A stretch of 64,000 bases of DNA from Thozetella sp. PMI_491. Its lineage: Eukaryota; Ascomycota; Sordariomycetes; Chaetosphaeriales; Chaetosphaeriaceae. The notes under the pieces were generated by a model that was not told the DNA's origin, searched no databases, and saw only the letters and a list, made by a program, of their open reading frames with translations. The DNA lies in contig MU270051.1 in the NCBI GenBank assembly GCA_021432635.1, forward strand, positions 600,662 to 664,661, in the 5' to 3' direction. The translations under genes and the position numbers were made by a program. Below, one piece after another: positions 12,357-21,645 of the stretch (its first letter is position 1; each line of letters begins with the position of its first letter).

Positions 12357-13822
12357 ATGGCCCTCAACATGCGCTTTCTGGCCAGCCTGGTGAGTCGAAT
12401 ACTCGCGTGGTTTGAAGGACCCAAAGCTAACAAGAAATCTAGGTGTTCACTGGGGCCATCCCGCGGGCCGCTCTAGCTCAAGTCTTTGTGGCATCGAACG
12501 GAACGGCGCCGAACAGTACGGTGCCAAACAGTGCGGCGGTGAACAAGCTAAGCGCACCACCGGGTCTCTCCCCATCATGCGCGTGAGCAGCCCCTTCATT
12601 CGAAGCCTGGTTGTTCAGAATCTGCCAGACTGCTAACAACAGCTACCAGTGCTACTTTCGACCAAACGGTCGCATGCGATCCGCTGCTCTGGGCTTTGAC
12701 AAAGAATGCCATGTCGTTTCCTGATCCCACTTACCTTAACCATATGTGCACCAGCGCCTGCACCGATAGCCTACAGGCATTACGCAAAATGCAGCTCGGA
12801 AGCTGCTCTGGCAGTGACAAGATAACCGTAGACTCGACCATCTACCCAGCGACCTATATCACAGACAGGCTGCTTTATGCCAACAGCTATGTGTGCCTGC
12901 AGGATTCGTAGGTTTTCTCCTGGAGGCGTCTTGGTTCCCCATCGTGTCTGTCTCTAACGGAACTTCTGCATGCCGCTAGGTCGGGAGACTACTGCTTCAA
13001 TGCATATAACAGCAACAACGGCACTTCGAAGCAACTGTGCTCCGACTGCAACCTAAAAACTTGGCAAGCAGTGCTAAATTCGCAGTTTGGATGGAACGAC
13101 GCGCTGGCGGCCAACTACTCGTCGATGACGAAATCGTAGGTGTCGTCTAGTTCGGTCCCTAGGCTGTTGGTAGAAAGCGATATCTGATTCGTGCGATAGG
13201 TGCCAGGTCACATCCCTGCCTGTCGCATCGCCAAGCGCTTACGCTCTTGGCTCTGTAAGTGCCGGCGCGCCCACTGCCGCGAGCCAGGTGCATAAAGTGG
13301 CCCAAGCCAACGCGGCCCAGTATACGCCGTCGCCACTTTTCTCGGATCCATGCATGAACCCCGGCGCTCCAAGCACTTGCTTCACTACGTACCCGACCGC
13401 GCACCTCACGTCGTGGCCCAACATCACGCGGGCAGGAGCCAAAGTGCTCGCAGCGGCGCTCGCGACGGGCACGGCACCTGCTCTACCGGATTTCACGGAT
13501 CCGTCCACGCTTCCGCTCGCACAAGGCACACTAGCCAACTGCAGCGTGTACGATACATATACTGATCTCACAGATGTCCCCCCCGACGCCGACTGGCTTC
13601 AGTGTTGCAACCCAAACTACTGCTTCCTGAAGGCAGACGTGTGGAACAGTCAGTACCCGCTTGATCCAAACTCTCCGTGGAATTTTGCACTAACGGAGAG
13701 ATCCAGTCGATTTTGCTAGTCTTACTACGTGGAACCCGTCCCTCTCGTTCGATCCAAACAATGATGCAAGCTACACATCCTGCTCCTTCCAGCCGGGCTT
13801 CCGGTATTGCGTCAAAAATTAA
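12357..13822 (+). CDS. Secreted LysM-domain protein (putative chitin binder)
   Basis: Predicted secreted protein of about 383 residues. LysM modules bind chitin or its oligomers; some fungal LysM proteins mask chitin from host receptors, others act in fungus-fungus contact. The six exons are 12357-12389, 12443-12582, 12650-12907, 12980-13135, 13200-13648 and 13707-13822, all phase-consistent. A signal peptide spans the first intron. The middle is cysteine-rich. The C-terminus carries a LysM-like core, DFASLTTWNPSL, then a YC-containing end before TAA. The last intron (13649-13706, GTCAGT donor, CACTAAC branch, CAG end) was chosen because it restores the LysM core; a shorter alternative at 13677-13719 also keeps the frame. 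Only one LysM module is clear. It is divergent from a chitinase-related gene, a pairing common in fungi. Confidence 0.75.
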
Positions 13823-14151
13823 TTCTTTTCGGGACTCTGGGGGAACCGTAGCTTCGTCACGGTCTGGAAGTCACTAAGACACTAAACATGCTCGCCCAGA
13901 TTTTCCTAGTTGAAGAGTATTTAAAGAACTCGTGAGATACGATGTCCTCAAAGACGGCATAAGGATGCAGTCTCCTAAGAGCAACTGATGAGATTGCAAG
14001 CTAACTGAGTCTCGTTGTATTTCCTTAGGAGTAGCCTAGCTTATGATGCGATACCTAGGTAGTTGCCGACTCAGATTTGTTCCCAATATTTGCGCCTTAG
14101 TGATGGTAGCCATAGGCCGCCTATGCCCCTTTGGTGTTCAATCCAGCTATT
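13823..14151. other. Intergenic between convergent genes
   Basis: About 330 bp holding the 3' ends of the LysM gene and the 413-residue unknown. Nothing else recognised. Confidence 0.4.
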
Positions 14152-15393
14152 CTATCTCGCAACCAGGTCTGCCGGTGGTTGCATCCAAGATGGGGGGGTT
14201 GCCGGTGCAATGTAGTACTCAACCCCTCCTGAATTCGGCGCAAACAAAGGCGTCCAGTTGGATGGCGTCTTTGTTTCGTGGTAGATGGCCTCCCAGCCAG
14301 ACCGGCGATCCAGATTCGCCCAGCCTGTCTGGCGCTCGGCGTTGAAGCAAACCCAGTGCAGCCAGTCGAAGGCCTTAGGCAAAGCGAGCGTGACCTCTCC
14401 CGTGAAGCCCTTCATCTCGTCAACCTTCTCGATATTGCCGTCTTGGGCACCACCGGTAGCGGTTTCTGAAAGACGATGTCTGTAATCTGGGTCTGCCGCA
14501 TGCACAAAGACGGTTGGGCCGGGCTCGCCATGGAGCACTTCATATGGGGTGCCAATTGCCTCGCTCCCGATCGCTGTCGCATCCGCAATCAGAAAGCAAT
14601 TGGTTCGGATCCCTTTAGGGAGCTCTCCCGAGTCGCGCATTGCCTTGAACCGCGCGCGCAGCTGCTCTGTCGAAGCTCCGTCAAGCATCTTCCGGTCAGA
14701 AACAAAGATGGCACGGAAGGATGGCCACAGCAGCGGCCCGCTATTCCAGTGCAGAACGGTCGCCTCGCCTGCTTGGTAGAAGTACGCCTGGAACCGCCCC
14801 CAAGCTGCATCATCATCGTAGCACCCAGTCCGGAAGACCACGTAACCCCAGCAGTCAGCCCCGTCTTCGAGCAGGCCTGCAGCAAGCATGTCCTTCATCC
14901 ATGGCGTACCTTGCCGCAGTCCCTGCTCGCGCTCTCTCTCCTTCCATAGACGCTTCTGCTCTTCGTTGATCGTGCGCTCAATGGCCAGCAAGCGCATCCT
15001 CGCCGCCTGATCCGCCTGCTTCATGTCCTCGCTCGCTATTCCCAATAGTGCATCCCAGGCCTGGTCCTGCAGCGGGTTGCGGTCGGTTCGCGCGCGCCTC
15101 ATGCGCTCCAAGCGCTGGTCAAGTGGCAGATTCTTGTCTTCATCGAAAAGCACGCCGCGAGGGTGCTGAAGGATTTCGCATTCGTCGCGGCTCAAATTGT
15201 CCGGGTGTGCCACAGCCTTGGCCACCAGCTCGGCGCGCGTCGACCCCGTTCGCGAGACACATAGCCGGTCTTCCTCATCGGGCGGCGGCCAGCCCTTGAT
15301 GGTATTACTCTCATCACGGCTGATTGATGATGGATCGGCGATGGCGCGCCGGTATAGATCGTCCAGGTCTGATGAGGGAGGGGTTGTCGTCAT
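14152..15393 (-). CDS. Uncharacterised fungal protein, 413 residues
   Basis: Single-exon gene; no function recognised. The N-terminus contains two related segments of about 35 residues, each with an SRDE core (ISRDESNTIKGW near residue 23 and LSRDECEILQHP near residue 67), which look like an internal repeat. A charged helical stretch (residues about 130-160) is followed by a conserved-looking globular part with WGYVVFRTGCYDDD and an ADPDYRHR segment. No signal peptide or membrane segment is seen. The pattern fits a fungal protein family of unknown function that I know only as hypothetical. The start at 15391-15393 is the first ATG of the frame. Neighbours give no clear hint. Confidence 0.75.
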   Translation of the reverse strand: MTTTPPSSDLDDLYRRAIADPSSISRDESNTIKGWPPPDEEDRLCVSRTGSTRAELVAKAVAHPDNLSRDECEILQHPRGVLFDEDKNLPLDQRLERMRRARTDRNPLQDQAWDALLGIASEDMKQADQAARMRLLAIERTINEEQKRLWKEREREQGLRQGTPWMKDMLAAGLLEDGADCWGYVVFRTGCYDDDAAWGRFQAYFYQAGEATVLHWNSGPLLWPSFRAIFVSDRKMLDGASTEQLRARFKAMRDSGELPKGIRTNCFLIADATAIGSEAIGTPYEVLHGEPGPTVFVHAADPDYRHRLSETATGGAQDGNIEKVDEMKGFTGEVTLALPKAFDWLHWVCFNAERQTGWANLDRRSGWEAIYHETKTPSNWTPLFAPNSGGVEYYIAPATPPSWMQPPADLVAR

Positions 15394-16003
15394 TTTGCGG
15401 GGGGTGTATGGTGTGACCTTTAAGGGATTAAAAGCAGAATAGAACTGTGTACTGATGGGGGATGGAGCCGGTTCTTATGGTAGTTTGGCGTTGGGGGCGG
15501 CACAAGTACATACTAGTGATTGGGTTGCACCGCTGAAATGTTTGGTCAAAGGTCATGCCAAAACAGTTCTGGTCAGCTGTGGACACAAAGTACTTTTGAC
15601 TGTAGCCCTTTTCCGCGCATCCCCATCACACAGTTACGTAGGTTCCCTTTAAAGGTCCTAGGTATATAGCGTAACGAGCGCAACGTAATTGTGCCACGTC
15701 GATATGTAAGTCAATTATAGCCAAATCTCGAATCTATCCCTATCCTTTCTAAGTTATCTGACAGTGCGCTGAAATTTATCTGCAGTGGTATGCCTGCATG
15801 CGTCGTCGGTGGGGCTAAAGTCATCATACCGCCACGTCCCCCTCTCATTTTGTCTTTTCATTAAATAAGCCCGGTGGAATGGAATGCTCAAAACCAGACG
15901 TCTAATTTTTTCCCCGTAAAACCATCGGCCCCACAAAAGATTAAGTAAACAGAGCAACATAAGAATAGGGGGATAAGAGGTGCACAGCACCCCCACCGGG
16001 ATC
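15394..16003. other. Intergenic, no gene recognised
   Basis: About 610 bp upstream of the 413-residue unknown and downstream of the F-box protein. It contains a relatively AT-rich stretch around 15650-15990. No coding sequence or repeat recognised. Confidence 0.4.
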
Positions 16004-18238
16004 TCAAGCCTCGGGAGCTATGTGGCCATGCTGAACCTCCCTGTCCTCTAGGGCGTGCCACAAATCGTGCCCCTCTCTATATAAGACGTCCCCTAAGGTG
16101 TTTTCTTTCAAAATTAACTCCTTCAACGCCTGCTCGTAGCTGTTTGCCTTCCACAGCACTTTTCGTTCCTCCAGCAGCGCCCTCGCCGTGTGCCCCCAGA
16201 TGCTCTCCAGCGGAGGAGTCGAATCGATGTCGCACGGCGTAGAAGACACCAGCATCTCCTGGATTCCAGTGTCATGTTCTACCGCGGTATGTGGTGATTT
16301 TTCTTTCGTGGAGCCTGAGAAGGCGGTGGACGGCCGCGACTCGGCACAGCCCCGTAGCAAAGACTGGTAATACTCTCGCACCGCTGTTACTCGCTTGTCA
16401 TAGTCCTTCATGTCGACTAGCTTGGCAACCCTGTTGAGGCCGCCGATACAGAGCATGGCAGAAAGCTCTTTATCGGAAGCGGGTTCTTTGTAGTAACGAT
16501 ACAATGCCTTCTCGACGGTACCGTATTTTGAAGGCGGTCGCATGCACCGTTTTAAATACGGGACAAATACAGTCATCACATCCAAGGTCTGTAGGATGAG
16601 CCGACTGTCGTAATGTTCCATGGTCATCCGCTCGAACAAGAATCCTCGCTCCTTGGTGTATCGGATTTTTTGCTGGAGTGCGGCCGCCCCCATCGTCCGA
16701 GGGTAGTGCTGAAAAAAGTGAACGAGCAAGAATAGAGAGGGAACTAGGCGCCTCTTAATCTTCAACTTCGTCGCTTGGAATATGTCTCCTTGGAATCGAG
16801 TTCCGTGAAGGAAGATCTCCTTCTGGAGCCAGCTGGCCATGTGATCAGCTACCCTCGAGGCCACGGCGTGGCAGTGCCCAACCTTCTGGATATGTAACAT
16901 GTCGGGGCAGTGGTGAGGATATAGCACTCCCGCGAGCGGCGGGAGGGGGTTCCTCACGAGGAAGCGTTTTGAGATAGCAGAGCCGTTTACGGAAACAGCA
17001 GCACGCCACTGCCGCGAGACCTGCCGCAAGTTCATGGCGGATCGGAAGTCAAGCCATCGGATGATGATGTCTCGGATCTCAGGTGGAGATGAGAGTGGAG
17101 AGGTGAAGAAAAATCTATCAAAGGGTTTGTTCATCTCTTTCTGCTCCTTGCTTGGCTTCCGTGTGAAGAATTTTGCTTTGACCGCGCTATCCCGTATCGT
17201 GCAGTAGAGGCTTCGAAACCTATGTCGTTTAGGCATCTCCTGTTCGGTAACATCCTCGTAAAACCGCTGGGAGGCAAACTCGGTCTTTTTCTGGCGTTCT
17301 GTCCGTGCAGCCACTTTCAAGGTAGTTTTAGGCCGAGCATAAAAGTTCATGCGGGGGTCCAGCTTGAGAGCAGCAGCAACATCAATAGCTACCAGCTCCA
17401 TTGGAACGATGTACGTGAGCTGGGACCCCGGGATCCCAAAAAGAATGTGCCCGAAGAGGTGGCCTTCCGTATTAATCACTGCCGCGCCGCGGTCGCTCGG
17501 CTCCAAAGTTTCGTCCTTGTCTATCGTCACCGGATATACGGCAGTAGAGTCTTCGTAGTTGGAGGCCGATACATAAGCCGCCGTCGTCGATAGTTTGCCC
17601 CTAACTGACCCTGAAGACGATATCACCAACACTGGGACGGTAAGACCCCGTTTCATCTTGCTAATGCCAGCGTGCCTCGTAACCCTCACAGGGTCTTTGT
17701 CAGTGCAGGGGTTGTAGGATATGAGATTCGGATCGTCATCGTCGTCGACATCAATCTCCAATAGAGCGTAGTCTAAGCCGGTTTGCGTCTCGTATATTGC
17801 TCCTCCGATGCATACACTTCCGCTAGGGAGTGATGAGACCATTCCTTGGCCGTCCTCTCTCGACATCCCGATAGATCGCTCTTCGTTGGTCGTAAAAGTC
17901 GCATGGGTGAGCCGGGAAGCTATATGTGTGCCACCTGACATATGCGAGAACTCGAGGTCCCGAGGAACGCATTCGTCATCGAAAGAAGCGGTTCCCCATT
18001 CTGTGGAGCTCTCGTCTTCTATCTCGTGCTCGAAGTCGACTTCATCGTCTGAAGGCTCCATATCGAAATCCTCCTGAAACGAAGGTTGCCATCCGAAAGC
18101 CGGTGGCCTGCCAGACTTGGAGAACACATGCCTAAGAATGATCTGGTAGGACTTGGACTGGGTGAAAATGACGGCTCCGCCGGTCAGAACTTGCATTAGA
18201 CCATCCTCAAGGCTGGGGAGGTAGTAATGCTGTCCCAT
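16004..18238 (-). CDS. F-box protein with N-terminal protease-like region (C-terminal part of a split gene)
   Basis: Open frame of 744 codons. Residues about 125-300 resemble the trypsin-like peptidase fold seen in some fungal multidomain proteins (GGAIYETQ..DYALLEI, then DRGAAVIN..GHLFGHILFG..YIVP). At the place where GDSG would hold the catalytic serine the sequence is SDRG, so proteolysis is unlikely. Residues about 378-420 form an F-box (PPEIRDIIIRWLDFRSAMNLRQVSRQWR), which normally binds Skp1 in SCF ubiquitin ligases. The rest is a helical region of unknown type. Upstream, in the same frame, lies the matching N-terminal domain (18260-18736), separated only by one TAG and seven sense codons. 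The gene may therefore be a nonsense-mutated allele, or translation may begin at this internal ATG. Confidence 0.65.
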   Translation of the reverse strand: MGQHYYLPSLEDGLMQVLTGGAVIFTQSKSYQIILRHVFSKSGRPPAFGWQPSFQEDFDMEPSDDEVDFEHEIEDESSTEWGTASFDDECVPRDLEFSHMSGGTHIASRLTHATFTTNEERSIGMSREDGQGMVSSLPSGSVCIGGAIYETQTGLDYALLEIDVDDDDDPNLISYNPCTDKDPVRVTRHAGISKMKRGLTVPVLVISSSGSVRGKLSTTAAYVSASNYEDSTAVYPVTIDKDETLEPSDRGAAVINTEGHLFGHILFGIPGSQLTYIVPMELVAIDVAAALKLDPRMNFYARPKTTLKVAARTERQKKTEFASQRFYEDVTEQEMPKRHRFRSLYCTIRDSAVKAKFFTRKPSKEQKEMNKPFDRFFFTSPLSSPPEIRDIIIRWLDFRSAMNLRQVSRQWRAAVSVNGSAISKRFLVRNPLPPLAGVLYPHHCPDMLHIQKVGHCHAVASRVADHMASWLQKEIFLHGTRFQGDIFQATKLKIKRRLVPSLFLLVHFFQHYPRTMGAAALQQKIRYTKERGFLFERMTMEHYDSRLILQTLDVMTVFVPYLKRCMRPPSKYGTVEKALYRYYKEPASDKELSAMLCIGGLNRVAKLVDMKDYDKRVTAVREYYQSLLRGCAESRPSTAFSGSTKEKSPHTAVEHDTGIQEMLVSSTPCDIDSTPPLESIWGHTARALLEERKVLWKANSYEQALKELILKENTLGDVLYREGHDLWHALEDREVQHGHIAPEA

Positions 18239-18259
18239 CTTGACCCGTCTACCGGCGGC

Positions 18260-18736
18260 CTATAGCCGCCTCTGGCCCGCTCTCAGGTCTGAGGAGGCGG
18301 GTGTCGAGGATGATGGTGGGGGACCATGCAAAGCAGGGCGCTCTGGAACGTCTGCGTTGATATCAATTCCGATGTCCGGGTGGATCTTCATGATACGGAT
18401 CAAGCGTTCATTACGGAGAAGCATCGTCTTTAAGCGGGAGTCGTCGGTCTCGAGCAAGATATGAGGAGTTGCTGTCTGCGGCGAGCAGCCGACCATGACC
18501 AGCCGGATGGGCGGTACCGAGCCATCGTCGGTCGAGCTTTTGACAGCTTGACGAACCTCCGACTCAATGGTGGCCCAAGTCTCGGCAGGGCGGCCGGCTG
18601 CTGCCCAGTAGTGCCTGCGTGTGAGCTGGCAGAAAAAGAGATGACTCGCGCATGAACGAGCTGCGTCGTCAAATTCGCGAGCCAAGCCCTGGGCTTCTGC
18701 CTCATCTTGGCGAGGCAAGGATCCAACTGTCTTCAT
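18260..18736 (-). CDS. N-terminal domain of the split F-box/protease-like protein, ended by in-frame TAG
   Basis: About 158 codons from the ATG at 18734-18736 to TAG at 18260-18262. The frame is open to 19138 upstream, but the family-like part begins near this ATG. The region ETWATIESEVRQAV..IRLVMVGCSPQTATPHILL..IMKIHPDIGIDIN resembles the N-terminal domain of the zinc-finger protein at 21646-23742. It is in the same reading frame as the following F-box frame. I found no good splice pair that would remove the stop: the nearest GT dinucleotides upstream (GTTCCA, GTCCCC) are poor donors. It is either the first half of a pseudogene, a truncated protein, or a case needing read-through. Confidence 0.55.
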   Translation of the reverse strand: MKTVGSLPRQDEAEAQGLAREFDDAARSCASHLFFCQLTRRHYWAAAGRPAETWATIESEVRQAVKSSTDDGSVPPIRLVMVGCSPQTATPHILLETDDSRLKTMLLRNERLIRIMKIHPDIGIDINADVPERPALHGPPPSSSTPASSDLRAGQRRL

Positions 18737-21645
18737 ATTGCTGTCGCTAGGTCGGCTGCGGCGAGCAAACTGCCATGTTCGGCAAGCCGTGGGTTCAGCC
18801 TCACTGGCAAAGGCTTGGTCCGGGCCGGGACCACCGACGGCAACCGTGGCTGGCACGCGGGCTGCCCGGGCGACGCTTGCACCGGCCAAGGATGTGAAGG
18901 TGCGCACAACAGCGTTTGAAGGACGTGGTGAAGATTGCAGGTGGCTCAAGCCAAGCTTGTTGAAATTGGCCGCTCTCTGCTTGGGGGGGTGGCACTGTTT
19001 ACTAATACTCCAACAAAAATACTGACTTGGGCTATTTTCCCGGGGATTGGTGACACAACGGCCCAGGTCGGTACAGGTGAGGAGGGGGGGGACGAGGAGA
19101 GCGAGCCATGAACGACCGAGGGACAGACCGGGGCGCAAAGCCGGACAACAGGCCAGAGGGGGAGAAGGGGGGTGGAAGAGATGGCAGTTTCAACAAATCA
19201 GCTGGACGCAATGTGGGTGGGGCAACTGATAGACTCTGCAGAATGGAGAAAGTGCATGTTGTTCCAAATTAAGAGAATTGGGGTGTCGCGAGCACGCAGG
19301 AGGTATGCTCGGTCGCCATTTGGCGGCATTCAGAAAGAAGCACCCTTTACACGGGCCTGCCTGGTGGGCGAAAACTTCTTCCTGGGCAGGTGGACAGGTG
19401 GAGGAGAGAGGTTGAGGAACATGGAGAGAACGGGGGTTCCTCTCCACAGGGAAGCTTGATCTGTATATCAGGCACTCACAGAGCCGCCGAGATGGCTCCG
19501 GCTTCTGGCCTACTCGCTAAATTGTACATGCGCAGCACTGTAAGACTAATGCACGGGTAGCGAACTGGGCTTTTTGGGGGGGAAAGGGGGGGGGGGGGTC
19601 TGGGTCAAGAAAACCCTCGTCGGGCAAAACGGGCTGACAACGGAAAGCAACGTTTCTGCCGACCGTCATGCCAAGCCTGGACTAACTCGCAATGCTCACC
19701 ATCATCTCGATCAGACTCGCCGGGCTCACCAGCGGCCGTATAAACCACGGCGATGAGTCGGCTCTGGAGACGCCGGGGCGAGGATGGTGATGCGGGTAGG
19801 ACGGGTGAGGCGATGAGATTCCACTAGGGGGGAGGGGTATATGCATCATCACCTCCGGTTACCATTGCCCAGTAGTTATGACGCAGATCCGGCAGAATCT
19901 TCCTGCTGCAGACCGTATGGTGTGTGGCCAGACTCAGCAGGTGATCATCGCAGCCATACCCTGGTCAAAAGTGCAGCGTTTGATCGGGTTGGCTTAGCAA
20001 CACAGTACGTACCTCGCGGTTGAGCATGTTCGCCTCGTACCGACGCTGGAGAAGGCCCGGTCCGCCCGCCAGCCACATTTCTTCTGTTTTACGACGATGA
20101 CAACAAATTCGGGTATCGATAGATCCCGGCATGATCACATCAAAATCACTTCGACCTTAGAGTTTAGCATTACTTCGAGAAAGGATAGTAGAACTCTAGG
20201 TAGGTACGTGGCTTGAATGCGGGAGCCAGAGCAGCTGACGGACGCCTCAGCCATCGCAAGGCTCTAGACCCTCAGAGGCATCGATACTGAGGCCCTGAAC
20301 AACCGTCTTGAACGGAGGCCACAAACGGACACCCTGGACCTTCCAGGCTTTCTCAATGCAGGGAGAATACCCCCGAGCCGGCAGTCAGCCCTGTCTATCT
20401 GCCCTGTCTATCCACCCTGTCGGATGAGTTCGCGTCGGCCACCTCAGGCCCGACACTGCAGCAGTGCGACCTTATCGTCAGTCCCGTGTCTGCCGGACCG
20501 ATACCCCTGCTTGGCCCCACTGCTCCTCCCACCGCCGGACAAAGCGGCGAGCCTCCTTTTTGTGATTGACCTTAAGCTGATTGCCCAAAATTTCCGTCTG
20601 GGTGGGTCCAGCAGCGAGATAGGTGTGTGTTGCTACGGACGGCGCTGTCCTAGGGATGTTAGAGTCAGTGTCGGATGTCACGTCTAACTGTCTGGTCTCG
20701 CGGTTGTTCTCTTACTTAGGAGCAGCTTCCTCAGAGATTTGGCCCAGCGAGTTGCTCTGCCCAGCTTGCGACATTGTTAGGACTTTTTACATTCCCTGAT
20801 TATTTGTAGGCAAGGCTCAAGCTACGAGCTCCGAGGAGGGTTGGTTAGAGTAGCCACTCCTCTAGTTTATGCTTAGGCTTGTATGCATCATCTTGAGACT
20901 AGTTGAGAATACGAAGTGTTTTATGTCTAGGAAAGATCTTAATTACGTGGTAATTCGAAGGCATCTTGACGCTTAGCGCGCAAACATTTGCATGCTCAAG
21001 GGCTTGTGGGCTACGAAGCTGTTGCAACACGGACTTGCAAGTTGACGAGGAGTGCGATATCCCCTCTAGTGCGCCTGGGGCCCAGGAAGCAAGACGGTGT
21101 GAGCGACACAGGGCACATGCCCTAGCTTGCGAAGGCAGCCTCGTCGCAATGTCACGGCTGCGTTGTTCGCTTACGCGCGCTTCGCGCTCGGCAACGAAAG
21201 CGCGAGGCTCGGAGAGCCCGACGCCACGAGAGCGCAATTGCGCTCTCGCTGCTTGTCGCACACCCTCCCAACCCCTTCACAGGCCGCGGCCCAACTTGGT
21301 CATCATTTCCGTGCATCGGTCAGGGTCACCTGAAGCGGTGGCGCCGCCTGTAGACGATATTTGCAGCTACCCTCGGCCACTTCTCGCTTCTGCTCGCACA
21401 GAGCCTAAGCAGGACGAAAAATGTGCATAGTTGGTACGCCTCGCGGTATTTCTCGGGGAGAGAAATGCCATGTTAAAATGCCTGGCAGGGTCCATCGGAG
21501 CATCATCATCACCTTAGTAATACCCGTGGACAGTCTCATAACCACCTCGGCCGTGGCCCTGCTGTCACAGCAAGTCTTTTCTTCTTTCCGAATAGCCGCA
21601 ATGCAGAGGCCCGGACAGCTCCAGTTGCTGTCATGTCAAGTCTAA
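18737..21645. other. Long intergenic region with G-rich tracts
   Basis: About 2.9 kb between two divergent genes carrying related N-terminal domains. Short open frames are present but none resembles a family. G-rich runs occur around 18985-19170 and at 19586-19598. Promoters of both genes should lie here. No transposon or tRNA recognised. Confidence 0.45.
19586..19598. repeat. Homopolymer G tract (13 G)
   Basis: An uninterrupted run of 13 G, preceded by a second G run (19576-19582) and three A. A likely site of length polymorphism and sequencing error. Confidence 0.9.
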
